This document shows positions 1 to 8,067 of a stretch of 21,789 nt of DNA, piece after piece (positions within the stretch are counted from its first letter, which is position 1; each line of letters starts with the position of its first letter). This DNA comes from Pseudomonadota bacterium (GTDB lineage: Bacteria > Pseudomonadota > Alphaproteobacteria > Sphingomonadales > Sphingomonadaceae). A program made the translations under genes and the position numbers. The notes below the pieces were generated by a model that made no database searches, had not been told where the DNA came from, and was given only the letters and a program-made list of their open reading frames with translations. The stretch is taken from contig JAEZCS010000117.1 in the NCBI GenBank assembly GCA_023433445.1, positions 1 to 21,789 on the forward strand, written 5' to 3'.

Positions 1-109
1 CGACCACGTCGAAGAGGACGACGTCGCCCAGACCCTTCAAAGCTGCGAGATGCGCGAGCGTACCGCCGATATTGCCAGCGCCGATGAGCGCGATCTTCTT
101 ACGGGCCAT
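1..109 (-). CDS. mdh: Malate dehydrogenase, N-terminal fragment (runs off window start)
   Basis: Only the first 36 codons lie in the window. The peptide begins MARKKIALIGAGNIGGTLAH, which contains the GAGNIGG dinucleotide-binding loop of the LDH/MDH-type malate dehydrogenases at residues 10-16, followed by the acidic end of the second strand (LFDVV). The enzyme oxidises malate to oxaloacetate with NAD in the TCA cycle. The ATG at 109 is well supported because a GGAGG Shine-Dalgarno sequence lies about nine bases upstream. It lies on the same strand as zapE, the thioesterase and sdhB, but 273 bases with a hairpin separate it from zapE, so it probably has its own promoter. The LDH-like motif could in principle be lactate dehydrogenase; malate dehydrogenase is favoured by sequence and by the nearby sdhB. 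Confidence 0.85.
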   Translation of the reverse strand, partial: MARKKIALIGAGNIGGTLAHLAALKGLGDVVLFDVV

Positions 110-304
110 ATGCAATCATCCTCCAAGTATGGAAAATTGGAATTGCCCGCCCGCTTAAGCCGATCTCATTAATGATTCAACCAACTAAACGGCCTGCGGC
201 GGATTTATCTTTGCAATTCATTCGCAGTTTCATTAAGAGCGCTTATGCCCCTGTTTGTCAGGCGCTCCTACCCTGGCGCTGACTCGTCCCGCAGCGGCCA
301 CCTG

Positions 305-336
305 CCGGACGCTTCCTCTCAGAAGGGAGCGTCCGG
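305..336 (-). terminator. Hairpin downstream of zapE, likely terminator
   Basis: Positions 305-316 pair with 325-336 over 12 base pairs (one G-T wobble) around an eight-base loop. The hairpin lies 47 bases past the zapE stop codon and before mdh. There is no T-run on either strand, so if it terminates transcription it is not a textbook intrinsic terminator; it could also stabilise the 3' end of the sdhB-zapE transcript. The rest of 110-382 holds the mdh leader and shows no gene. Confidence 0.5.
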
Positions 337-382
337 GCCATTTGCCATGCGATGAATGAGCGCGCCGATGCGCCGGAATGCG

Positions 383-1495
383 TTATTTCGGCCCGTGGCC
401 GAGGGCCAGATAGTCGTCCGACTGCATTTCCATCAGGCGCGAGACCGTGCGTTCAAATTCGAACGCGCCGTCGCCACTGGGGTAGAGCTGCACGGGTTCC
501 GCATCCGCCGACGCCAGCAGTTTGACCTTATATTCATACAAGGCGTCGATCAGCGTGACGAAACGGGCGGCTTCGTTGCGGTTTTCAGGCCCCAGCACCG
601 GGATGCCAACGAGGATCACGGTGTGGAACCGCCGCGCGATCGCCAGATAATCAGGCGCGCCGCGCGCTTGAGCGCACAGGCGCTTGAAGGAGAAGACCGC
701 CACGCCCTTGAGGCTCTTGGGAACATGCAAGCTGCGCCCGCCCTGCACCTGTATGTCCTCCGCAGGAACCTTGGCCCGATCCTCTACCGGATAGTCGGTG
801 AGACGAAAGAAGGCTTCAGAGAGCGCCCTGGTCGCCTCCGGTCCGTTCGGCGAATGCCAAAGCTGCGCGTCTCCCAAACGATCCAGGCGGTAGTCGGTCG
901 GCCCGTCGAGGGTCAGAACGTCCAGCCGATCCTTGACAAGGTCGATGAACGGCAGAAAAAGCTGCCGATTGAGGCCGTCCTTGTAGAGATCGTCCGGCGC
1001 GCGGTTCGATGTGGTCACGACGGTAACCCGCTTGTCCAGCAGCCCGGTGAACAAGCGCGACATGATCGCAGCGTCGGCCATGTTGTTCACGACCATCTCG
1101 TCAAAGCAGAGCAGTCGCGCCTCTTCGGCAAGCGCGTCCACGACAGGCGGGATGGGATCACCCTTCTCCGCCTTGCGCACCTCCGCGAGCCGCGCATGGA
1201 CGTCGAGCATGAATTCGTGGAAGTGGACGCGCTTCTTGCGCGGTATCCGCACGCTGTCGAAGAACAGGTCCATCAGCATCGACTTGCCCCGGCCGACGCC
1301 GCCCCACATGTAGAGGCCACGCGGCGGCTCCGGCGCCTTCCGCAGCAATTTCCACAGGGTCGAACCGCGTGGAGGAGCTGCTTCCAATTCCTGCTGAAGC
1401 GCGTTCAGCCGCATGGCAGCAGCCTGTTGATCGGGATCTGGGCGCAATTCCCCGGCCGCGACGAGCGCGCGATAACGCTCAATCACGCCGCTCAT
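383..1495 (-). CDS. zapE: Cell division protein ZapE (AFG1-like ATPase)
   Basis: A 370-residue P-loop ATPase of the ZapE/AFG1 family. ZapE associates with the FtsZ ring late in division, and its mitochondrial relative AFG1/LACE1 acts in inner-membrane protein quality control. Visible motifs are the Walker A loop GGVGRGKS at residues 65-72, the family signature KRVHFHEFM at 88-96, Walker B LLCFDEM at 128-134, and the sensor-like TTSNRAPDDLY at 161-171. Length is normal for the family. The ATG at 1495 overlaps the stop codon of the upstream thioesterase by four bases (ATGA), implying translational coupling. The order sdhB, thioesterase, zapE, then mdh on one strand suggests co-transcription with sdhB. 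A 400-codon open frame on the opposite strand is a composition shadow. Confidence 0.93.
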   Translation of the reverse strand: MSGVIERYRALVAAGELRPDPDQQAAAMRLNALQQELEAAPPRGSTLWKLLRKAPEPPRGLYMWGGVGRGKSMLMDLFFDSVRIPRKKRVHFHEFMLDVHARLAEVRKAEKGDPIPPVVDALAEEARLLCFDEMVVNNMADAAIMSRLFTGLLDKRVTVVTTSNRAPDDLYKDGLNRQLFLPFIDLVKDRLDVLTLDGPTDYRLDRLGDAQLWHSPNGPEATRALSEAFFRLTDYPVEDRAKVPAEDIQVQGGRSLHVPKSLKGVAVFSFKRLCAQARGAPDYLAIARRFHTVILVGIPVLGPENRNEAARFVTLIDALYEYKVKLLASADAEPVQLYPSGDGAFEFERTVSRLMEMQSDDYLALGHGPK

Positions 1496-1953
1496 TTGGG
1501 GACAGGCACCTTTCGCACCGTAGCGGTGGAGGACGCGACCAGCGCGTCGCCCTGGTGAAGGGTCAGGCGCATGAAGAACAGCCGTCCTGTTTCCTGCAAG
1601 ACCTCAACATCGGCGCGCAGTGGATCACCCACTTTCCCCGAGCCGCAATATTGCATCGAAAGATCGACAGTGACGGCCGCCGCCTGTTCAGGGCGTCCCA
1701 TGGCGGCCAGTGCTGCAAAATAGGCGTGGTCGGCAAAGGCGGCCAGAAAACCGCCATGCAGCGCGCCATTGCGATTGGCGTGCGACTGGCGGGTTTCGAG
1801 CATCACCGTGGCGCGGCGATCACCGGCGCCCTGCGAATAGCTGGGCCCCACGGATGTACCAAGGAACGTGTCCGGAACCGGATCGCTCCAGCGCAACCAG
1901 TCGGCCCAAGGGCCTTCCAGCACCAGGCTTACAGGGCCAGCATCGTTGCTCAC
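1492..1953 (-). CDS. PaaI-family hotdog thioesterase
   Basis: A 153-residue single hotdog-fold protein. The PaaI/4HBT signature NRNGALHGGFLAAFADHAYF lies at residues 60-79 with the HGG turn at 66-68; the acidic residue D75 sits on the hot-dog helix, where family members carry the catalytic Asp or Glu. The following strands (AVTVDLSMQYCG and RADVEVLQETGRL) fit the family. Such enzymes hydrolyse acyl- or aryl-CoA thioesters; the substrate cannot be read from sequence. The start is GTG at 1953, three bases past the sdhB stop, and no in-frame ATG lies near it. The tail overlaps the zapE start by four bases. The tight spacing with sdhB and zapE indicates one operon, but no functional link is obvious. 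Confidence 0.85.
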   Translation of the reverse strand: MSNDAGPVSLVLEGPWADWLRWSDPVPDTFLGTSVGPSYSQGAGDRRATVMLETRQSHANRNGALHGGFLAAFADHAYFAALAAMGRPEQAAAVTVDLSMQYCGSGKVGDPLRADVEVLQETGRLFFMRLTLHQGDALVASSTATVRKVPVPK

Positions 1954-1957
1954 TGCA

Positions 1958-2746
1958 TCAAAGCTGCCGTTCGACCATCATCTTCTTGGTTTCCGCGATC
2001 GCCTTGGCAGGGCTGAGGCCCTTGGGGCAGACATTCGCGCAGTTCATGATGGTGTGGCAGCGATAGAGGCGGAAGGGATCTTCCAGCTCATCCAGACGCT
2101 CGCCGGTATATTCGTCGCGGCTGTCGGCCAGCCAGCGATAGGCCTGCAGCAGGATCGCCGGGCCGAGGAACTTGTCGGAGTTCCACCAGTAGCTGGGGCA
2201 GCTGGTCGAACAGCAGGCGCACAAGATGCACTCGTACAGGCCGTCCAGCTTTTCGCGGTCGGCGGGCGACTGCAGCCGCTCCTTGCCGCTCGGCGGGGGG
2301 CTAACGGTTTGCAGCCAGGGCTTGATCGAATTGTACTGCGCATAGAAATGCGTGAAATCGGGAATGAGATCCTTTATCACGTCCATGTGCGGCAGCGGCG
2401 TGACGCGCACTTCCTTACCCGCGCACTCCTCGATCGAAGTGGTGCAGGCAAGGCCGTTCATGCCGTTCATGTTCATCGAACAGGAACCGCAAATGCCTTC
2501 GCGGCACGAACGGCGGAAGGTCAGCGTCGGATCATATTCATTCTTGATCTTCAGCAGCGCGTCGAGAACCATCGGACCGCAATTGTCGAGGTCGATCTCA
2601 AACGTGTCATAGCGCGGATTCTGACCCGAGTCGGGATCGTAGCGATAGACCTTGAAGCTCTTGACGTTGCTTGCACCGTCGGGAGCCTTGTGGGTCACGC
2701 CCTTACCGGAAATCTTGCTGTTCTTGGGCAGGGTGAATTCGGCCAT
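1958..2746 (-). CDS. sdhB: Succinate dehydrogenase iron-sulfur subunit
   Basis: A 262-residue SdhB. It carries electrons from the FAD of SdhA to ubiquinone in complex II on the cytoplasmic face of the inner membrane. All three cluster sites are intact: [2Fe-2S] at C81, C86, C89 and C101 (SCREGICGSC context); [4Fe-4S] at C173, C176, C179 with C240 as the expected fourth ligand; and [3Fe-4S] at C183, C230 and C236. The SYWWNSDKFLGPA stretch after C183 contains the tryptophan of the quinone site. The ATG at 2746 follows a GGAGG about 12 bases upstream. SdhC, SdhD and SdhA are not adjacent: the upstream neighbour is an unrelated nucleotidyltransferase, so sdhB is separated from at least its immediate partners. 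Confidence 0.97.
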   Translation of the reverse strand: MAEFTLPKNSKISGKGVTHKAPDGASNVKSFKVYRYDPDSGQNPRYDTFEIDLDNCGPMVLDALLKIKNEYDPTLTFRRSCREGICGSCSMNMNGMNGLACTTSIEECAGKEVRVTPLPHMDVIKDLIPDFTHFYAQYNSIKPWLQTVSPPPSGKERLQSPADREKLDGLYECILCACCSTSCPSYWWNSDKFLGPAILLQAYRWLADSRDEYTGERLDELEDPFRLYRCHTIMNCANVCPKGLSPAKAIAETKKMMVERQL

Positions 2747-2869
2747 GGTTTAAGATGTCCTCCGTCCGCGCCGATAATCATTATGGGGGCGCGCGCTTGA
2801 GGCCCTTAGCGCCTCGTTCAGCCATTTGCTACCCATCAAAGCAGCAAAAGCTTGCACAGATTTCGACGT

Positions 2870-3652
2870 TCAGGCCCGGTCGCGCAATATCTGTTCGATG
2901 AGGGCGACGTCCTCAACCTTGTCCGCGTCGATGCATGCCTCAGCCTTTTTCATCGGCACCAGCCTGGCGAGGAGACCAAAGCGACGGCCGATGCGCGCCA
3001 TGCCGCCGCGCAATGTGGAAAGGCGCAGCAAGGCGCCAAGCAAGGCGAACGGGCCGAATGCGGTAAGGATCTTCCAACCTTTTTTGCGGTCCTGTTCCAC
3101 CTCCTGCCAAAGAGAGATGATGGCGCGGGCCCTGGCACTGCCGAACCAGAAGAGGTTGGCGCCCGACCACCAGCCGTCGCGGAATTTGAGCCATGTTCGC
3201 CGCGAAGAGGGATAGCGGGCAAGCAGCGTCGCGCGTTCGACCATCGCCACGGCAATGTCGGCCCCTTCCGCCTCGGCAAGGAACTGGCCGAGCATGTCGC
3301 CGTCGAGCAGGACATGATCGGCCGTGGTGACGAGCAGCGGAAACGGGAGATCGGGCCGTTCCAAGAGGCTGAGCAAGGTGGATGCTATGCCGCTGCCGCT
3401 TTGTTCGAAGCGGACGCGGGGGTGCTGGCCCAGCCAGGCGGTGGCGGGATCGGCGCGATATAGCTCCGGCGTCTGGGTCAGGATAACCAGCTGTCCGATC
3501 AACGGATGCGCAAGGAGCGCGCGCGCAGGATAGTTTATCATCGGCTCGCCCCCTACCGGAGCGAGCGGCTTGACCGCGACACCGGCCGCCTGCGCCAGAG
3601 GATCGGAGCCCGGGCGCGATCCGGCAAGCAGCAGGGCGGTGATCTTGGTCAT
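2870..3652 (-). CDS. MobA-like nucleotidyltransferase family protein
   Basis: A 260-residue protein with a GT-A/MobA-like NTP-transferase fold in its first half. The N-terminus has ITALLLAGSRPG at residues 4-15 (the nucleotide-binding loop), K28 followed by PLAPVGGEPMI (the usual K-P-L-x-x-x-x-G-x-P element), and the metal-binding-like VTTADHVLL at 108-116 with D112. The C-terminal half (GWKILTAFGPFALLGALLRL and following) is less typical and may pack against the membrane. Members of this superfamily join a nucleotide to a sugar phosphate, molybdopterin or cobinamide; which one here is unknown. It lies 48 bases downstream of the M23 peptidase on the same strand. No Shine-Dalgarno sequence is visible before the ATG at 3652, so translation may be weak or coupled. 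Confidence 0.7.
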   Translation of the reverse strand: MTKITALLLAGSRPGSDPLAQAAGVAVKPLAPVGGEPMINYPARALLAHPLIGQLVILTQTPELYRADPATAWLGQHPRVRFEQSGSGIASTLLSLLERPDLPFPLLVTTADHVLLDGDMLGQFLAEAEGADIAVAMVERATLLARYPSSRRTWLKFRDGWWSGANLFWFGSARARAIISLWQEVEQDRKKGWKILTAFGPFALLGALLRLSTLRGGMARIGRRFGLLARLVPMKKAEACIDADKVEDVALIEQILRDRA

Positions 3653-3700
3653 GGAGGCGGGTTAGCGAAGCAGCCCTGGGACGGGAAGCGGCTAATTACA

Positions 3701-5233
3701 CTACAGGGCGGACGCGGCGGCCTGCGGTTCGTTCTGGGCAACGGCGACCGGCAATCCCGTCCGCAGGCTCTTGAGCTCCCTCAGCCGCTCGCGGAAGGCC
3801 GCCAGTTCACGCCCGGCAAGCTGCGCGGTGGTGGTGAACTTGACCGACAGCGGGTTCACCGTGCGGCCGCTGCGATACAGCTCATAGTGAAGATGCGGGC
3901 CGGTCGACAGGCCGCTGGAGCCGACATAGCCGATGACCTGACCCTGGCGAACACGCTGGCCATAGCGCGCGGCGATGCGACTCATATGCGCATAGCCGGT
4001 GGCGAGGCCGTTGCCATGTTCCAGCCGGACATAATTGCCATGACCGCCGTGGCGACCTGAATAGGACACCACGCCATCGGTCGCCGCATAGATGGGCGCG
4101 CCATAGGCGGCAGCGAAGTCGATCCCCGCATGCATGCGCGTATAGCCGAGAATGGGGTGGCGGCGCATGCCGAAGCCAGAGGACATGCGGCCCTGCACCG
4201 GCGCGGACAGCACGCCGCGCCGCTCGCCGACGCCCGACGCTTCGAACCACTGGCTGCGGCCGCCGCTCGTCCATTTGAGCATGTCGATGCCACGGCCATT
4301 GGCGCGGCGAAGGCCGGCGAACAGCAGATCGCCGACTTCGACATCCCCGGTTTCCGCACGGCGATATTCGGTGATGATGTCGTAGCGGTCGCCGCTGTGG
4401 ATCGATCCCAGATCGACCTGCTGCGCAATGACGCGCAGGAAGCTCTGGATCGCCTTGGGCGGCGCACCCGCCGCACGCGCGGATTGATAGATGCTTTCAC
4501 CAATCACACCTTGAATGCGCAGCGGCGTGCTATCGACATGGATGGGCGTGCGCTTCACTTGCAGCAGGCCGCCCACCCGGTTGATTTCCAGTGCCAGGTC
4601 GAGCCGGGCGCGGAAGGCAAGATGATCCAGCGGTCGCGGCATGGCGCGGCTGGAGCGGCGGCCCAGAACGATGTCGAGCGGCGTGCCGGGCTTCACCCCC
4701 TTGGCGATATCGCCGCTGACCAGGGCCATGACCTGCGCAGCGTCGGCGTTGCTGACCCCTGCCCGCGACAAAGCGTGACCTAGCGAATCGCTTCCCCCGA
4801 TCTGCGCGCGCAATTCGATCTGCGGGCGTTCCGGCGTTTCGCGCAGGGGCTGGACGGCATCGGTCGGCCCCATGCGCCGCCCGCTGTCCGCGCCCATCGC
4901 GAGCGGGGTAATCATCTGGCTGCGCACTTCTTCAAACTGCGGTGCGCCGAGCAGCGGTTGCGGCGCGCCCGGCAGAGGCTGAAAACCTGGGGAAAGGTAG
5001 AGCGCCGATGCACAGAGGCCGAAACAGGTGGCAAGGCCGCGAAACCAGGTCCGGCTGCCAACGCGCTGGCCAAGGTCCGGCACCAGCTCCACATCGTCCG
5101 CCCAATCGCGCAGGCGGGTGCGCCAATCACGGCCATCGGGAGTCGTTGCGGGGCGCCTGCCAATGGCGTCAGTCACCCAAAGGGAAGCGGATGCGCCCCC
5201 CTGCTGAGGGCTAAACTGACTGCCATGAAACAC
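3701..5233 (-). CDS. M23-family metallopeptidase, membrane anchored
   Basis: A peptidoglycan endopeptidase of the lysostaphin/LytM type, about 510 residues from the GTG at 5233. The C-terminal M23 domain carries the zinc ligands H368 and D372 (RMHAGIDFAA) and the HLH pair H447/H449 (STGPHLHYEL), all intact, so it is predicted to be an active hydrolase and not a degenerate activator. A single hydrophobic segment (LATCFGLCASALYLSPGF, about residues 67-84) anchors it, placing the rest in the periplasm. The central region resembles the LysM/OapA-like part of cell-wall M23 proteins. The start is uncertain: no in-frame ATG exists near the N-terminus; TTG at 5260 (519 aa), GTG at 5233 and GTG at 5176 are all open. 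I favour 5233 because a G-rich stretch precedes it. Confidence 0.88.
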   Translation of the reverse strand: MFHGSQFSPQQGGASASLWVTDAIGRRPATTPDGRDWRTRLRDWADDVELVPDLGQRVGSRTWFRGLATCFGLCASALYLSPGFQPLPGAPQPLLGAPQFEEVRSQMITPLAMGADSGRRMGPTDAVQPLRETPERPQIELRAQIGGSDSLGHALSRAGVSNADAAQVMALVSGDIAKGVKPGTPLDIVLGRRSSRAMPRPLDHLAFRARLDLALEINRVGGLLQVKRTPIHVDSTPLRIQGVIGESIYQSARAAGAPPKAIQSFLRVIAQQVDLGSIHSGDRYDIITEYRRAETGDVEVGDLLFAGLRRANGRGIDMLKWTSGGRSQWFEASGVGERRGVLSAPVQGRMSSGFGMRRHPILGYTRMHAGIDFAAAYGAPIYAATDGVVSYSGRHGGHGNYVRLEHGNGLATGYAHMSRIAARYGQRVRQGQVIGYVGSSGLSTGPHLHYELYRSGRTVNPLSVKFTTTAQLAGRELAAFRERLRELKSLRTGLPVAVAQNEPQAAASAL

Positions 5234-5293
5234 TTGGAAAAAGCCCCCCGCGGGCTGCAATTTCGCCCGACCCCCGCCGCGCGTTCATGGGCA

Positions 5294-5322
5294 CTGTTGT
5301 GAACGCACAGGGTTAAAGTCAA
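5294..5322 (-). promoter_or_regulatory. Possible promoter of the M23 peptidase gene
   Basis: On the minus strand TTGACT (5322-5317) is followed after 17 bases by CAACAG (5299-5294). The -35 element is near perfect and the spacing ideal, but the -10 element is poor. It sits 60 bases upstream of the preferred start. The plus strand of the same AT-richer patch (about 5310-5345) must also hold the helicase promoter, for which no clear hexamers were found. Confidence 0.3.
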
Positions 5323-5461
5323 ATAAAGACGGATTTTTTAACTCTATTCACGCGACGAAACGTGGCCATCAACCGTTGAATGGCACAAGGCCCATCATTC
5401 CAGGGAGAATCACTGAGTCGCCCTTGCCCTCACCGCACGCATCCCCGACATAGAGAGGATC

Positions 5462-7426
5462 ATGGCTCAATTTGCCCGATCGCCCGTCACAGCCGTGCTG
5501 GGTCCCACCAATACCGGCAAGACGCATCTGGCCGTCGAGCGCATGTGCGGTCATTCCAGCGGGATGATGGGCTTTCCGCTCCGTTTGCTGGCGCGCGAAG
5601 TCTATGACCGGGTCGTCGCGATCAAGGGGGCGCATCAGGTCGCGCTGATCACGGGCGAAGAGAAGATACTCCCGCCCGGCGCGCTTTATTATCTCTGCAC
5701 CGCCGAATCGATGCCGGTCGATGGCGACTTTGCTTTCGTCGCGCTGGACGAGGCGCAGCTTGGGGCCGATCCGGAACGCGGCCATGTCTTCACCGACCGA
5801 TTGCTACGCGCGCGTGGGCGGGATGAAACCATGATCCTTGGTTCGGCCAGCATCAGCCGGGTGGTGAAAGCGCTGGTGCCCGAGGTGGAGATCATCAGCC
5901 GCCCACGCTTTTCGACATTGTCCTATGGCGGGGCGAAGAAATTGTCGCGCCTGCCCAAGCGATCGGCCGTCGTCGCCTTCTCCGCAGAGGAAGTGTACGC
6001 CGTCGCGGAGATGCTGCGCCGCTTTCGTGGGGGCGCAGCCGTCGTGATGGGCGCCCTCTCCCCGCGCACGCGCAATGCGCAGGTGCAGATGTTCCTGAAT
6101 GGCGAGGTCGATTATCTGGTCGCCACCGATGCCATCGGCATGGGGCTGAACCTGGACGTCGCCCATGTCGCCTTTGCTTCGCTGCGCAAGTTCGACGGAC
6201 GGCGGACGCGGCGGCTCACCATAGCGGAAATGGCGCAGATCGCTGGCCGCGCGGGACGGCATCATAAGGACGGCACGTTCGGAAGCCTGGGCCATGAAGA
6301 TGGAGACGCGGCCTTCACGCCCGAAGAGATAGCTGCGATCGAGGACCATCGCTTTCCGCCTGTCGACCAGCTGTTCTGGCGAGAGGGGAAGCCGCGCATG
6401 GATAGCGTCGACCGGCTGATCCTGGAGCTGGAGACGCGGCCGGACCGGGATGAGCTGCGCGCGGCCCCCGAAGCGGTGGACCTTGCGGTGCTGCGGCGGC
6501 TGTCGGATGATCCGCTGGTCATCGATCGGGTGAAGGGGAAGAAGGCGGTCGAACGGCTATGGACCGCCTGTGGCCTTCCCGATTTTCAGAAGCTGGGCGC
6601 TGACCATCATGCGCGCACGGTGAGCCGGATCTGGCGTTTCCTGTCGGAAGGCAACGGCCATATTCCACGGGACTGGTTCGCGCAGCAATTGGCGCGACTC
6701 GATTCGGTTCAAGGCGACATCGATACTTTGTCGGCGCGGATCGCCGCCGCGCGCACTTGGTCCTACATCGCCCATCGCCCCGACTGGCTGGCGCATCCGG
6801 CGGAGATGGCGGAGCGGACGCGGGCATTGGAAGAGCGGCTTTCCGACGCCCTCCACACCGCGCTGACGCAGCGTTTTGTGGATCGGCGCACCTCTGTCCT
6901 GTTGCGCGACATGGGGCAGGATGCGAGCAATCTGCCGGTCGATGTGGAGCCGGACGGGACAGTCTGCGTCGATGGTGAGATGATCGGGCGACTTGACGGA
7001 TTTCGTTTCTCGGTCGATCCGGCTACGCGGCATCAGGACAGAAAGATGCTGCTGGCGGCGGCGGAACGCCGTCTTGGAAGGATATTACGAGTGAAGGCTG
7101 ACGAATTGCTGGGCGCGCCCGACACTGATTTCGTGCTGATGGACGAGCCGGGACAGGCGCCTGGCATCGGATGGCAGGGCAATGCCGTCGCGGCGCTGCT
7201 TGCCGGACCCTCGCTGCTGGCGCCGGAAATCCGGCTGGATCGCGGCCTCCTGGCGCTCGGGCAGGATGTGCAGAAGCAGGTGCTCACGCGTCTTGCCGCC
7301 TGGTTTGAGGCGCAGAAGGAAAGCATCTGCTGCCGCTCGTCAAAATGGCCGCCAGTGCCGCCGATCCCGCCGTGCCTGCCGTGGTGCGGGCGGTCTTTGC
7401 GCAATTGGCGGATGCTGGCGGGGTGA
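5462..7426 (+). CDS. SUV3-like superfamily 2 RNA helicase, main part (frameshifted)
   Basis: The N-terminal 619 residues are a superfamily 2 helicase most like mitochondrial SUV3. Walker A is GPTNTGKT at residues 14-21, the DExx box is DEAQ at 96-99, motif III is LGSAS in MILGSASISRV, and the C-terminal helicase half has ATDAIGMGLNLD and QIAGRAGRH. Like SUV3 it has a compact DEAQ core with ITGEEK after motif Ia. The ATG at 5462 follows AGAGAGG at ideal spacing. From codon 620 (7319) the reading frame changes character: the last 35 codons, ending at TAG-like stop 7424-7426, are low-quality, proline- and tryptophan-rich sequence, while the natural continuation is in the -1 frame up to 8067. One missing base near 7320 would restore a protein of about 868 residues. 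The role is probably RNA unwinding in decay or ribosome assembly, inferred from SUV3. Confidence 0.85.
   Translation: MAQFARSPVTAVLGPTNTGKTHLAVERMCGHSSGMMGFPLRLLAREVYDRVVAIKGAHQVALITGEEKILPPGALYYLCTAESMPVDGDFAFVALDEAQLGADPERGHVFTDRLLRARGRDETMILGSASISRVVKALVPEVEIISRPRFSTLSYGGAKKLSRLPKRSAVVAFSAEEVYAVAEMLRRFRGGAAVVMGALSPRTRNAQVQMFLNGEVDYLVATDAIGMGLNLDVAHVAFASLRKFDGRRTRRLTIAEMAQIAGRAGRHHKDGTFGSLGHEDGDAAFTPEEIAAIEDHRFPPVDQLFWREGKPRMDSVDRLILELETRPDRDELRAAPEAVDLAVLRRLSDDPLVIDRVKGKKAVERLWTACGLPDFQKLGADHHARTVSRIWRFLSEGNGHIPRDWFAQQLARLDSVQGDIDTLSARIAAARTWSYIAHRPDWLAHPAEMAERTRALEERLSDALHTALTQRFVDRRTSVLLRDMGQDASNLPVDVEPDGTVCVDGEMIGRLDGFRFSVDPATRHQDRKMLLAAAERRLGRILRVKADELLGAPDTDFVLMDEPGQAPGIGWQGNAVAALLAGPSLLAPEIRLDRGLLALGQDVQKQVLTRLAAWFEAQKESICCRSSKWPPVPPIPPCLPWCGRSLRNWRMLAG
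7316..7324 (+). other. Apparent single-base deletion in the helicase gene
   Basis: The upstream frame reads AAG GAA AGC here, and the downstream frame begins at 7321 with AAG CAT CTG. Adding one base to the GGAAAG run (GGAAAAG or GGAGAAG) gives Gln-Lys-Glu-Lys-His-Leu-Leu and fuses both parts in frame. The site is not a canonical X XXY YYZ slippery heptamer, so programmed -1 frameshifting is less likely than a mutation or sequencing indel. Confidence 0.7.
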
Positions 7427-8067
7427 TGGCGCGGACGGATCTGGACGCAGCGCTCAATCATCTCGACAAGGATCAGCGCCACCTGCTGCGCCGCGCAGGC
7501 ATCGATATCGGCGTGCTCGACATTTATCATCCCGGCCTTTTGAAGCCGGGCGCTGCCCGATGGCGGTCGGCATTGCTGGCAGCACGCATCGCCAAGCCTT
7601 GCCTTCCGCTGCCCCTTCCCGGCCTGACGCTGATCCCGGCGGGTGAAAGGGCCGAGCAGATGGGCGCGCGCATCGCCGGTTTCCGGGGCTTCGATGCCCA
7701 GATGCTGCGGATCGACATGGCAGAGCGCATGGCGCGGGCGGCGCATGAAGCGATTGCGAAGGGCGAGGCCTTCACCGCACTTAGCCCCCAGATCGTATCG
7801 CTCGGCCTTAACGAGGCGTCGTTCCTGCAATTGATGCGCCTGGCCGGTTTCCGGCCGATCGAGCCAGCAACCGAAGGCGGCGCGAATTGGATGTTCCGCG
7901 GACGGCAAAAGGCTCGACCCGACCAGCAGCAGGGGCGTGGACCGAATCGGCGAGCGGCGCCTGCCCGCAGTGCCCCGTCCCGACCCGCTGCTGCCAACAA
8001 CGGCGCGCCGGCCAGCGGCAATCATGCCTTTGCGGGCCTTGCGGAGTTGCTGGGCCGCAATGGCTGA
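7321..8067 (+). CDS. C-terminal part of the SUV3-like helicase, out of frame
   Basis: This frame continues the helicase. Read from 7321 it gives KHLLPLVKMAASAADPAVPA, which joins naturally to the AWFEAQKE that ends the good part of the upstream frame. There is a possible internal ATG at 7345 (giving 240 residues) but no Shine-Dalgarno sequence before it, so separate translation is unlikely. The segment has an alpha-helical domain (about 200 residues, containing LDIYHPGLLKPGAARW and AGFRPIEP) and a basic, proline/alanine/glutamine-rich tail (GRQKARPDQQQGRGPNRRAA) that looks like a disordered RNA-binding extension, ending in FAGLAELLGRNG. The stop at 8065-8067 overlaps the start of the S4 protein. 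This is either a real frameshift mutation or a sequencing/assembly error. Confidence 0.7.
   Translation, partial: KHLLPLVKMAASAADPAVPAVVRAVFAQLADAGGVMARTDLDAALNHLDKDQRHLLRRAGIDIGVLDIYHPGLLKPGAARWRSALLAARIAKPCLPLPLPGLTLIPAGERAEQMGARIAGFRGFDAQMLRIDMAERMARAAHEAIAKGEAFTALSPQIVSLGLNEASFLQLMRLAGFRPIEPATEGGANWMFRGRQKARPDQQQGRGPNRRAAPARSAPSRPAAANNGAPASGNHAFAGLAELLGRNG

Noticed and set aside
356..1558. 400-codon plus-strand open frame opposite zapE
   Set aside because: It mirrors zapE, has no ribosome binding site or recognisable family, and is rich in Arg/His/Gln as expected for an antisense shadow of a GC-rich gene.
1868..2800. 310-codon plus-strand open frame opposite sdhB
   Set aside because: SdhB on the minus strand has all its cluster cysteines; the plus-strand frame is a composition shadow.
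7316..7324. Programmed -1 ribosomal frameshift in the helicase
   Set aside because: The direction is right, but the sequence is not an X XXY YYZ heptamer and no strong downstream pseudoknot was recognised; an indel explains it more simply.
7033..8025. 330-codon minus-strand frame opposite the end of the helicase
   Set aside because: It covers the frameshift region, but the plus-strand frames join into a sensible helicase C-terminus, so this is a shadow.
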